Shown here: positions 1-6,722 of the stretch, one piece after another
Numbering within the stretch: position 1 is the stretch's first letter
How the letters are laid out: every line of letters starts with the position of its first letter
Assembly (NCBI GenBank): GCA_049514955.1
Contig: JBEKUO010000156.1
Location: 1 to 11,812, forward strand
From: Bog-159 sp049514955
GTDB taxonomy: Bacteria; Acidobacteriota; Terriglobia; Bryobacterales; Bryobacteraceae
Length of the DNA: 11,812 nt
Direction: 5' to 3'
Program-made: the position numbers and the translations under genes
Notes under the pieces: generated by a model
The model's input: only the letters and a program-made list of their open reading frames with translations
What the model was told of the DNA's origin: nothing
Database searches by the model: none

Positions 1-1004
1 TTTAAGTACCGCCCGATGTCCGCGGCGAAATCAGAGGGCGAACCATAGCGGCGCGAACGCTCTTTTTCGAGAGCCTTCAGTGCGATCGAATCCAGGTCGC
101 CGCGAATCTGCTTCGCCAGCGCAAGTGGTTCGGTTTGACGCTTGCGAGCCAGTTCCTCCGACGCGGCCGGATCCTGCGTGCGGATCTTGGTGCTCGGCTT
201 CGACGGTTCTTCCTCGCGTAACTTCCTAAGGAATTCCTCAAATGCAATCCTACGCAGATCTAGTGGCGGCACTCCCGCCAACAATTCATAGAAGATAACA
301 CCGAGCGAGTAGACATCAGCGCGCGTGTCGATATCCTCACCCGATGACTGGGCCTGCTCCGGGCTCATATATGCCGGAGTTCCGATAGGAGTCCCCAAGG
401 AAGTGAAGATCGTCTCCGCGGTCAGCCTCTGCGTCAGCGCCTTAGCGACTCCGAAATCGATAATCTTCGGCGCCGGCCGGCCATCCACCTCCGTGACGAG
501 GATGTTGGAGGGTTTCAGATCGCGGTGGATGATGGCTTTCTGATGCGCGTGCTGGACTCCTTCGCAGACGTGCATGAAGAGTTCGAGCCGTTCGCGGGTG
601 TTGAGTCTGTGATTGTCGCAGTAGGCCGTGATCGGAACACCGGCGACGTACTCCATGACGAAGTACGGCGCGCCCTGGGGTGTGGAGCCGGCGTCGAGCA
701 CTTTGGCGATGGCAGGATGGTCCATCAGGGCCAAAGCCTGTCGCTCGGACTCGAAGCGGGCGATCACTTCGCGGGTGTTCATCCCGGCCTTGACCAGCTT
801 GAGGGCGACGCGGCGGCGTACAGGTTCTTTTTGCTCGGCCAGCCAGACTTCGCCCATGCCACCTTCTCCGATTTTCTGCAGAAGTTGATACCGGCCAATC
901 ACCGTCCCCGCCGTTTCACCGGGGTCCATGTCCCGGGTAGGTTCCGAGCCGCCTTCGTTGGGGCGAGTGGTAATGTTTGGATCGAAGTGTTCTTCAGGAG
1001 CCAC
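1..1004 (-). CDS. Ser/Thr protein kinase (Hanks/PknB type), N-terminal part, runs off left edge
   Basis: Transfers phosphate from ATP to Ser/Thr of target proteins. The reading frame stays open from 1004 to the window edge (334 residues). With the GTG start at 1004-1002, the motifs are: glycine loop GEGGMGEV (46-53), ATP-binding Lys69 in VALKLVK, probable helix-C Glu87, catalytic loop HRDLKPSN (160-167), DFG (183-185) and a GTPAYMSPEQ activation-segment end (208-217). All key catalytic residues are present. The GTG is chosen because AGAAGGGAG lies just upstream; an in-frame ATG at residue 26 (929-927) also precedes the kinase fold and is an alternative. The visible part ends near the end of the kinase C-lobe. 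Related acidobacterial kinases usually continue into a membrane segment and TPR or WD40-type sensor repeats, so most of the protein probably lies outside. Such kinases are often preceded by an ECF sigma-factor gene; none is seen here. Substrate and signal are unknown. Confidence 0.93.
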   Translation of the reverse strand, partial: MAPEEHFDPNITTRPNEGGSEPTRDMDPGETAGTVIGRYQLLQKIGEGGMGEVWLAEQKEPVRRRVALKLVKAGMNTREVIARFESERQALALMDHPAIAKVLDAGSTPQGAPYFVMEYVAGVPITAYCDNHRLNTRERLELFMHVCEGVQHAHQKAIIHRDLKPSNILVTEVDGRPAPKIIDFGVAKALTQRLTAETIFTSLGTPIGTPAYMSPEQAQSSGEDIDTRADVYSLGVIFYELLAGVPPLDLRRIAFEEFLRKLREEEPSKPSTKIRTQDPAASEELARKRQTEPLALAKQIRGDLDSIALKALEKERSRRYGSPSDFAADIGRYL

Positions 1005-1376
1005 GTTTGTGGAACTCCCTTCTTGGCGCTGTGCTGGGTGAGATAGAGCGGGCGGCATCGGGCGCCGGGCGGATACAGGATGAGCCGGCCAGAGACAATG
1101 CCAAAAATCGCCACGGCCAGTGATTCAATTGTGCCACCGTCAGAAATCGGCTGGAACCGTCAGAGGACAGGGTACGGCAGGCAGCCATGCCGTAAGGGTC
1201 GCTCGCCGCACATAGGACGCCCGTGACTCTTCTCCTATCCCCGCCGGGTTCCCCTGCTAAAATCACTTCAGGCTCAAGTGCATATCCTGCGCATCCAACA
1301 CATCTGCAACCGGCTCGAAGGGGCCGCGAGGCAAGCCGGTTTTTGGGTCCGCCCAGGAGAGAACCACGGTGCCCGG
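1005..1376. other. Intergenic region between kinase and repeat-protein gene
   Basis: A 372-bp stretch with no supported gene. It should hold the kinase promoter (minus strand), but I see no convincing -35/-10 pair. The only structured element noticed is an inverted repeat at 1308-1341, listed separately. An open minus-strand frame spans it (1380 to 994), starting in an ATGA overlap with the stop of the upstream gene. Its translation is rich in Arg, Cys and Ser, has no recognisable domain and looks like chance coding in GC-rich DNA. Confidence 0.6.
1308..1341. repeat. Inverted repeat, possible weak terminator
   Basis: AACCGGCT (1308-1315) is the exact reverse complement of AGCCGGTT (1334-1341), separated by 18 bases. 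On the plus strand the right arm runs into a short T run (1340-1344). It lies about 36 bp downstream of the stop codon of the minus-strand repeat-protein gene, where a terminator would be expected. However, in that gene's transcript the hairpin is preceded by A's and not followed by U's. A bidirectional or Rho-assisted terminator is possible; chance is also possible, since the loop is long. Confidence 0.25.
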
Positions 1377-4367
1377 TCATTGGGACACCGAGATGTTGAA
1401 TGGGGGCGAGGTGCTTTCGGCGTCATTCGCGCTGCCCGAGAAAGCCGCCGTCAACAGACGTGAGCCGGACGTGGTGAACGTGATCGAACAGCTACCCTTG
1501 CCGCCCGCGAGCGTCGCGTTACAGCTTTCGCCTGTGCTGGCTATCACCACAACGGTTCCTGCCGCCGTTCCATAGCCGGCAGTAACAGCAAAATGAATGG
1601 CGACATCGGCATTGACCTTTGGGCTCGACGGCGCCGTGCTTGTGATTGCGGTTGTGGTAGCAACAGGATTGACGACCAGCGTGACGGAATCGCTTGCACT
1701 CAAATAGTCCGTCGTACTCGTTGGAACGAAGGTCACTCTCAGCGTCTGATTACCACCTTTTAGAATTGTGCCGCTCTTTGGCGTATAGGTGAACGCGCCC
1801 GGCACACTGGCACTGGCGTCGAGTTGAGCGCTGCCGATGGCAGTGCCATAGGTGATTGGCGACGGGGTGGCCCAGGTAATCGTGGGAGCAAGTTTCTGCG
1901 CTGTCGTGCTCTGCGTTGCCGAAGCAGCGAGATAGTTGCTAGTGGACGGCCAATGAGCGGTCAGCCTACAGGTTCCTGAACCGCTGGTCATGGTGACTGC
2001 CGCACCGGCGACAGAGCACGCACCTCCGGCCCCGATCGCCGCCGAGACGCCCGCGCTGCTGGTTGCCGCTACGGTGAATGTGGATTGATAAGGGGCGCTT
2101 GCTGGACCGCCGGTGAACGAGACTGTGGGCGAGGCCTTCGCGGCGGGGGTCGTCTCCGTAGCCTGCGGAGCTGGCGCATAGGCGGAATCGCCCGCTTGGT
2201 TTGCAATTACCGTGCATGTCCCTGTCCCGCTCGTCATGGTGTAAGTAGCGCCTGAATTACTGCACATCTCGGAACTGGTGAACGACACTGGAAGGCCTGA
2301 GCTGGCCGTCGCCGCCACGGTGAAGCTGCTGCCGTACACCGCGCTCGCAGGCGCGTTCGTGGTGAATGTGATGGTCTGGGAAGCCAGCACGTTCGTGGTC
2401 TCGGTGATCTGGGGAGCAGCAGCGTAATTGGAATTCCCCGTCTGATTAGCGATCACCGAACACGTTCCGGAGCTGCCCGCCATGGTGTAGGTCGCCCCGG
2501 AATTGGTGCAAGCCCCCGCGCTCGTATAAGCAACCGCCAGTCCGGAGCTCGCTGTCGCCGCCACGGTGAAGCTGCTGTTCACTGCTGCGCTAGCCGGGGC
2601 GTTCTTGGTGAATGCAATGGTCTGGCTGGCCGGCACTGCTCTGGTGGATTGCGTCAGCGTCGCCGCCAGATAGTGCGAATTGCCTGCCTGGATCGCCGTC
2701 ACCGAGCACGTCCCGGTGCCGCTCGTCACGGTATAGGTCGCGCCCGAATTGGTGCATGCCCCAGAGCTGCTGTAGGAGACCGGCAGTCCGGAACTGGCTG
2801 TCGCCGCGACCACAAAAACAGCCCCGTAAACGGCGCTTGCGGGAGGGCTGGCGGTGAAAGTGACAGTCTGTTCGGAAAAGACGACAAAGTTGGCGTTGCT
2901 AGAGAGCATAACGCCGCCAGCCATGGCCACCTGTACTGGGCCTGTGGTGGCACCGGCCGGCACCGCGGTCGCGATCTCAGTAGGAGAGACGACCGTAAAC
3001 CCCGCCGCCATGCCGTTGAAAGTAACACTGGTCGCTCCGGAGAGATTGTTTCCTAAGATGAGGACGGCGGCACCGGGGGTGGCAGCGGCGGGAACCGCCT
3101 TTACGAACAGCCCTAAGCCCATCGATAGGCTGAATACGACGCCGCCGTATCCGCTAGTTTCCCAGTAGGCACCGCCCGCATGTGTCGTTCCATAGAACAC
3201 GCCGTTGGTGCTCTGAACCAGCCCTGCGTACGGGGCGGCTCCGTCCGTGCACTCGGAGCTAGCATTGAGAATCGGGCAAAAGCTATACAGCGTTGTCATT
3301 ACGCCGCTCGGGGTTATTTGGAACACCGTGCCTTCGTTGTTGGCCCCTCCGGAGTAGGTGGTTCCGTAGAAGTTCCCATCGGTGCCGAGCGTCAAGCCGG
3401 AGTAGACCTGTGTGCCGTCCTTGCAATCGGTCAGGGAACAGAAGTTGTAAAGCGTAGTCAGCGCACCGGCCGGAGTGATTCGGAACACCGTGCCGCCGCC
3501 ATTGGCCCCTCCGAAGGAGGTCGTCCCGTAGAGGTTCCCGTCGGTGCCCTCAGTCAGGCCGAAGTAGGGCTGACCGCCGTCCGCGCAATTGGGTTGGGAG
3601 CAGAAAGTGTAAAGCGTCGTTACGTCTCCGATCTGGTTCATCTCATAGACCGTGCCGTACCCACTGGCCTTCCCAGAGGTCGTCCCATAGAAATTTCCGC
3701 TCGCAGCCTGAATCAGCGGCGCATTGGGGAAGCTGCCGTCCGTGCAACCCGACTCCGAGCAGAAGCTGTAGAATGTAATCGGCGTTGCGTCCAACGCCAT
3801 CCGGAAGATCGTGCCCCAGTTAAACGCGCCGCCTTGTGCGGTAATCCCGTAGAGCGCCCCATCGGCGCCCAGAAAAGGTGTGGCTACAGGAGACTCGCCG
3901 CCGGGCGGACCGGTAAAGGAGTACAGCGTCGTCAGCGCCCCCCCGCCACCGATGTTAAACATGGTGCCCCCGCCGTTGGCCCCACCGTCTTGGGTTCCCC
4001 CGTAGAGGTTGCCATCGGTGGCAAGAGCCAGTCCGGCTTTCGGAAGTGTCCCATCGGGGCAACCGGACTCAGTGCAGAAGCTATATCGGTTCGTCAGGTT
4101 GCCGCTAGGAGTTACGTTGAATACCGTGCCACAGCCGGGAGTAGTCTGGCAGCCGGTGCCAACCCCGCCCCAAAACGTCGTCCCGTACAGGTTTCCATCA
4201 GGGCCCTGAGCCAACGCACTGTACGACTGGTACCCGTCCGGGCATCCGCTTTGGGCGCAGAAGCTGTATAGCGTGGTGAAGGTCTGTGCGGGCAGGGCAA
4301 TCGCCGTCGTTGCGCACAGCGCAAGAACGGCGCAGGCGCGCTTCGCAAAATCAACGGTGCGTTTCAT
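1377..4367 (-). CDS. Secreted GloVer-repeat / TIG / Ig-like multidomain protein
   Basis: A 996-residue protein predicted to be exported. Residues 1-27 form a signal peptide (KR-rich start, hydrophobic core, LPAQ end). About residues 28-425 hold seven repeats of the GloVer type (TIGR03803 family; pattern like TDGNLYGTT..GGANGGGTVF.ITP.G.LTTLYSFC). About 425-500 resembles an IPT/TIG domain. About 500-815 contains four Ig-like repeats of 82-83 residues (core SGACTNSGATYT...TGTCSV). About 815-895 is an MBG-like Ig domain, and 897-996 a final Ig-like domain with its own cysteine pair. Cysteine pairs recur in most repeats and may form disulfides, which would fit export. No C-terminal sorting signal (PEP-CTERM, LPXTG, type IX) or membrane anchor is visible. 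The start ATG is preceded by AAAGGA four bases upstream. The role is unknown; surface adhesion or matrix binding is only inferred from the domain types. No enzymatic domain is seen. It is monocistronic in this window, divergent from the recombinase gene. Confidence 0.9.
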   Translation of the reverse strand: MKRTVDFAKRACAVLALCATTAIALPAQTFTTLYSFCAQSGCPDGYQSYSALAQGPDGNLYGTTFWGGVGTGCQTTPGCGTVFNVTPSGNLTNRYSFCTESGCPDGTLPKAGLALATDGNLYGGTQDGGANGGGTMFNIGGGGALTTLYSFTGPPGGESPVATPFLGADGALYGITAQGGAFNWGTIFRMALDATPITFYSFCSESGCTDGSFPNAPLIQAASGNFYGTTSGKASGYGTVYEMNQIGDVTTLYTFCSQPNCADGGQPYFGLTEGTDGNLYGTTSFGGANGGGTVFRITPAGALTTLYNFCSLTDCKDGTQVYSGLTLGTDGNFYGTTYSGGANNEGTVFQITPSGVMTTLYSFCPILNASSECTDGAAPYAGLVQSTNGVFYGTTHAGGAYWETSGYGGVVFSLSMGLGLFVKAVPAAATPGAAVLILGNNLSGATSVTFNGMAAGFTVVSPTEIATAVPAGATTGPVQVAMAGGVMLSSNANFVVFSEQTVTFTASPPASAVYGAVFVVAATASSGLPVSYSSSGACTNSGATYTVTSGTGTCSVTAIQAGNSHYLAATLTQSTRAVPASQTIAFTKNAPASAAVNSSFTVAATASSGLAVAYTSAGACTNSGATYTMAGSSGTCSVIANQTGNSNYAAAPQITETTNVLASQTITFTTNAPASAVYGSSFTVAATASSGLPVSFTSSEMCSNSGATYTMTSGTGTCTVIANQAGDSAYAPAPQATETTPAAKASPTVSFTGGPASAPYQSTFTVAATSSAGVSAAIGAGGACSVAGAAVTMTSGSGTCRLTAHWPSTSNYLAASATQSTTAQKLAPTITWATPSPITYGTAIGSAQLDASASVPGAFTYTPKSGTILKGGNQTLRVTFVPTSTTDYLSASDSVTLVVNPVATTTAITSTAPSSPKVNADVAIHFAVTAGYGTAAGTVVVIASTGESCNATLAGGKGSCSITFTTSGSRLLTAAFSGSANDAESTSPPFNISVSQ
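1880..2880 (-). repeat. Four tandem Ig-like repeat units, period 246-249 bp
   Basis: Equivalent sites (the codons for the TFT-like strand that opens each unit) fall at about 2857, 2611, 2365 and 2116, giving steps of 246, 246 and 249 bp. The two middle units (opening near 2611 and 2365) are most alike at nucleotide level, sharing for example gccgccacggtgaagctgct. The units lie inside the large secreted-protein gene and probably arose by internal duplication. They could recombine or cause assembly collapse. Confidence 0.85.
3130..4290 (-). repeat. Seven GloVer-type coding repeats, about 155-180 bp each
   Basis: The codons for the LYSFC-like strand recur near 4265, 4082, 3920, 3768, 3610, 3450 and 3283. 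Each unit carries a [N/G].YGTT block, a GG[A/G]N..GT[V/M/I]F block and a T.LYSFC-type closing strand. Most units also carry a second Cys in SFC....C.DG; the third unit (YSFTGPPGGESP) has lost both cysteines. Sequence divergence between units is clear, so they are older than the Ig-like duplications. Confidence 0.85.
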
Positions 4368-4459
4368 TGAGTCCTTTATGGATAGGCCGCCGACAGCCCG
4401 TACCGCGACCCGTTACCCTAAGCCGTCCCTTGCAGCCTCAATGCTCTGATGCGCGCAAA

Positions 4460-4468
4460 ATGATACCA
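4460..4468 (-). promoter_or_regulatory. Candidate extended -10 element for the repeat-protein gene
   Basis: On the minus strand the sequence reads TGGTATCAT, which fits an extended -10 (TGn followed by TATCAT, 5 of 6 to TATAAT). It lies about 93 bp upstream of the ATG at 4367. There is no good -35 hexamer at normal spacing. This is a sequence-pattern guess only. Confidence 0.27.
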
Positions 4469-4497
4469 CATGCAAACTCATTGTAGGTCTTAGGATT

Positions 4498-4525
4498 TTG
4501 GCGATAGACTGGCTAGGATTATGCT
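4498..4525 (+). promoter_or_regulatory. Candidate sigma-70-like promoter for the recombinase gene
   Basis: TTGGCG (4498-4503) and TATGCT (4520-4525) are separated by 16 bp, each matching four of six consensus positions. It would leave a 5' untranslated leader of about 155 bp before the ATG at 4687. Weak evidence; such matches occur by chance in AT-richer spacers. Confidence 0.22.
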
Positions 4526-4686
4526 TAGCTGAACCCCCAACTTGCCCGATTCGAGCTAGGCGGCTTGCGCGCTTTGGCGTGAGGACGGACCAAGTCCAAT
4601 TGGTAAGCTTTTTCTTTTCTCTTGCTGCTTTCACTACGCCGAGGTAAGGTTCTTCATGTCCGATATTGCCCAATAAGAGGTTCCAA

Positions 4687-5610
4687 ATGAACGACTTAAC
4701 CGTAGTTGAAAAAGGCGGCGAGTGGCGCAGGATGAAGGCGCTCGTCCTGGATTCCGTCTCGTCGCCGATTACGAAGCGCGTGTACAACATGGCGCTTGAC
4801 GAGTTCTTCTCCTGGTACGCCCAGGAGCCGAGGCCGGGCTTCACCAAAGCCACGGTGAGCGCCTGGCGGGTCACGCTGGAGGAACGCGGGCTGGGGTCGT
4901 CTTCGATCATCGTCCGCATGTCGGCAATCCGCAAGCTGGCCGTGGAGGCCACCGACAACGGCCTGCTGGCGCCGGAGCTCGCCGCCGGCATCCAGCGCGT
5001 GAAGAGCGCGAAGTCCATCGGCGTGCGCATGGGGAACTGGCTGTCTCAGAAGCAGGCCCAGGCGCTCTTGAACACGCCGGACATCTCGACCCTGAAAGGC
5101 CTCCGCGACCGCGCGATTATCGCCGTGCTGCTCGGCTGCGGGCTACGCCGGTCCGAAGTCGCCGCGCTCACTATGGAGCACGTGCAGCAGCGCGATGGCC
5201 GTTGGGTGATTCTGGATTTGGTCTCGAAGCACAAGCGCGTGCGCACCGTGCCTATGCCCACGTGGACCAAGGTGGCGATTGATGCGTGGACGGTGCGCGC
5301 CGGCGTAACGGAAGGCTACGTGTTCCGGCCAGTGCACCGCGGCGACGAATTGCGGGGCGACCGCCTGTCGGAGAAGGTCGTGTGGCAACTCCTGCGGCCG
5401 TACGCCGCGGCTGCGGGCGTAGCCGGAATCGCGCCCCACGATCTGAGGCGCACAACGGCGAAGCTGTGTCGCGCCGCCGGTGGCGAGTTGGAGCAGATTC
5501 AGTTGCTGCTGGGCCACGCCAGCGTTCAGACGACGGAGCGGTACCTGGGCACGAAGCAGGACCTCGTGCACGCTCCCAACGACAGTATCCGATTGAGGGT
5601 CGCGGTGTAA
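4687..5610 (+). CDS. Tyrosine recombinase (phage-type site-specific integrase)
   Basis: Cuts and rejoins DNA through a 3'-phosphotyrosine intermediate at specific sites. The 307-residue protein has an N-terminal SAM-like core-binding domain (about 20-100) and a C-terminal catalytic domain (about 115-300). The full catalytic set is visible: Arg154 in GCGLRRSE, Lys181 in SKHKRVRTVP (aligned by eye to the GKG.K hairpin), His251 and Arg254 in HDLRR, His277 in LLGHAS, and nucleophile Tyr286 in TERYLG. There is no N-terminal arm-binding domain, so it resembles the compact XerC/D-like or integron/RIT-like class rather than lambda Int. The ATG at 4687 is chosen because AAGAGG lies six bases upstream; a TTG at 4666 in the same frame would add seven residues. 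The gene is divergent from the secreted-protein gene, and its TAA directly abuts the stop of the convergent downstream gene. A remnant of a related recombinase lies about 1 kb away in the same orientation. It probably mobilises, or once mobilised, part of this region; the actual substrate sites are not identified. Confidence 0.95.
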   Translation: MNDLTVVEKGGEWRRMKALVLDSVSSPITKRVYNMALDEFFSWYAQEPRPGFTKATVSAWRVTLEERGLGSSSIIVRMSAIRKLAVEATDNGLLAPELAAGIQRVKSAKSIGVRMGNWLSQKQAQALLNTPDISTLKGLRDRAIIAVLLGCGLRRSEVAALTMEHVQQRDGRWVILDLVSKHKRVRTVPMPTWTKVAIDAWTVRAGVTEGYVFRPVHRGDELRGDRLSEKVVWQLLRPYAAAAGVAGIAPHDLRRTTAKLCRAAGGELEQIQLLLGHASVQTTERYLGTKQDLVHAPNDSIRLRVAV

Positions 5611-6552
5611 TCACTCGGCTCCCGTTTTTGGGCGCTTAAGCTGCCTTAGCGGGGTAGTCGGAATGATGCACTCTCCCTCCGGCGCGCGTGGTGCATCGGG
5701 CGGTTCAGCCACCTCGTCAATCGGCACCGGCTCACCTGCCCAGCCGCATTTGTCGCAAGTTGGCCGTTCCCATTCAATCCCCGGAAACTCCCGGTGGTAG
5801 CCACGCTCAGGTGATAATCGCTGCGATCCGCACGCAGGACAATGCTCAGGCACCCCTCGCACGTGCCGGATGACGGCTGAAATAGAAAGGCTGATCGCGT
5901 TCTCGGTTACAGCGCACGCTGCTTCGGCATCGTGCCAGTGTGAGGACTTGGTGTGCGTCAGCCAGTTTGCGAATTCCCATGCGCTTTCCAGCAGTGTCTT
6001 AAAGAGATGTCGCCGATACTTGTGTGAATCTCCAGAGAGAGCGATGCTGCAGATGTGATCTGCCCACCCTTTTAGGTCTGCCTTCTTCGGTGGCTCTTCC
6101 GGTCCCGTCCACGGCATAACAGTCTGAGCTATGTTGACAAAAGCCAGAAGGGCCTCGCGACAGCGCACACCAATTGACTGGTAGTCAGCCACCTCTTGAG
6201 CCTGCCCGAGCGCCTCAGACGCCTCCTGAAGTCCGCGGAGACACGCCCCGAACGGCTCGGCGGGAATTTCAGACAACTTCTGCCGCTCACTACGCGGAAT
6301 CCGCAAGCACAGGCCGATGTGAAAAGTCAGAGCCAGATCCATGTTCGGAAACTGCTCTTGCGCGTAGAGGTACATCGGCTCGGTAATCACCCACCAGCGA
6401 TCGGCGTTGGTGTGTACGTCCCATACGTCATGCCGCACGTTCAAGACATTTTCCGAGTAAACCTTCTGGACTAACTCCACGGTCAAGCCTGGAGCTTGTG
6501 ACCGCATGTACCGAGTGACGTGCTCAATCTCCTTCTGCGTGGCTGGCAGCAT
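5611..6552 (-). CDS. Protein of unknown function with C-terminal zinc ribbon
   Basis: I do not recognise the family of this 313-residue protein. The start ATG is preceded by GAGGA with six bases spacing, and the frame looks genuinely coding (Trp, His and Cys in patterned positions, balanced composition). Residues about 35-90 form a distinctive block (NVRHDVWDVHT, then RWWVIT.P, then ALTFHIGLCLRIP). Residues about 105-232 are predicted to be mostly helical and include YQSIGVRCREALLAFV (124-139). Residues 238-269 form a zinc ribbon: CPAC (238-241) and CDKC (266-269), 24 residues between the pairs. The tail after 275 is Pro-rich and probably disordered. No signal peptide or membrane segment is seen, so it is likely cytosolic. 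It reads in the same direction as the R-M operon, 170 bp downstream of it, and is convergent with the recombinase. A helical domain plus zinc ribbon beside R-M genes would fit a nucleic-acid-binding or abortive-infection-type accessory, but no HEPN R-x4-6-H motif or nuclease motif is visible. Confidence 0.82.
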   Translation of the reverse strand: MLPATQKEIEHVTRYMRSQAPGLTVELVQKVYSENVLNVRHDVWDVHTNADRWWVITEPMYLYAQEQFPNMDLALTFHIGLCLRIPRSERQKLSEIPAEPFGACLRGLQEASEALGQAQEVADYQSIGVRCREALLAFVNIAQTVMPWTGPEEPPKKADLKGWADHICSIALSGDSHKYRRHLFKTLLESAWEFANWLTHTKSSHWHDAEAACAVTENAISLSISAVIRHVRGVPEHCPACGSQRLSPERGYHREFPGIEWERPTCDKCGWAGEPVPIDEVAEPPDAPRAPEGECIIPTTPLRQLKRPKTGAE

Positions 6553-6624
6553 AGTGAGTCCTCAATTCTACGGGCCGAAAGCGGGCGGCGCCGGGGCTTA
6601 CCCAGCCAAGAACTCCCTTCACCG

Positions 6625-6715
6625 GGCAAAGCGTCGGCAGCCCTTGCCAGATTTCTTCGCTAGATGCCGAGTTGGAGCAGATACAAGTTGCTCCCGGCCG
6701 CGAGTCGGTGCAGAA
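6625..6715 (+). pseudogene. Decayed C-terminal fragment of a tyrosine recombinase
   Basis: The stretch cgagttggagcagat at 6668-6682 is identical to 5484-5498 in the intact recombinase, and the match continues (6683-6699 versus 5499-5515) with a one-base insertion and a compensating deletion. In translation the pieces read AELEQIQ and then PGRESVQ, against GELEQIQ...LGHASVQ in the intact protein. The catalytic His of LGH is Arg here, and no following Tyr remains. Upstream, in another frame, TLARFLR followed by a stop resembles the TTAKLCR that follows HDLRR. The preceding part (6625-6650) is weaker. It is the same orientation as the intact gene and has no open frame, so it is a relic of a second, related recombinase copy. 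Its 3' end runs up to the stop of the methyltransferase gene (6723). Confidence 0.6.
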
Positions 6716-6722
6716 AATCTTG

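Larger units (their letters stand above)
4368..4686. other. Divergent intergenic region upstream of repeat-protein and recombinase genes
   Basis: 319 bp between two divergent starts, visibly more AT-rich than the flanking genes. It should contain promoters for both genes, and weak candidates are listed separately. A pyrimidine-rich tract runs from about 4609 to 4633 (plus strand). If the recombinase acts on a site next to its own gene, that att site would be expected here or beyond its 3' end, but I could not identify a convincing direct repeat. A minus-strand open frame overlapping this region and the recombinase start is treated as a shadow. Confidence 0.6.

Noticed and set aside
994..1380. 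Minus-strand 128-codon open frame bridging the repeat-protein gene (ATGA overlap) and the kinase start
   Set aside because: Position would fit an operon gene, but the translation is Arg/Ser/Cys-rich with no domain, no Shine-Dalgarno sequence and no coding-like pattern; GC-rich spacer DNA readily gives such frames.
3180..4271. Plus-strand open frame (363 codons) with a repetitive product antisense to the GloVer repeats
   Set aside because: Its repetitiveness only mirrors the repeats of the real minus-strand gene, which has a signal peptide and family motifs.
4540..4580. gattcgag near 4547 as a possible tRNA T-arm next to the recombinase
   Set aside because: No matching T-stem, acceptor or anticodon arms can be built around it.
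4413..5030. Minus-strand 205-codon open frame over the recombinase start and its upstream region
   Set aside because: Overlaps the N-terminal half of a well-supported recombinase and has no recognisable domain or ribosome site.
4368..6577. Similar sequences tgagtcct at 4368 and 6555 as possible direct repeats or att sites
   Set aside because: Both are simply the ribosome-binding sites (GGACTCA) just upstream of two minus-strand start codons; the similarity stops outside them.
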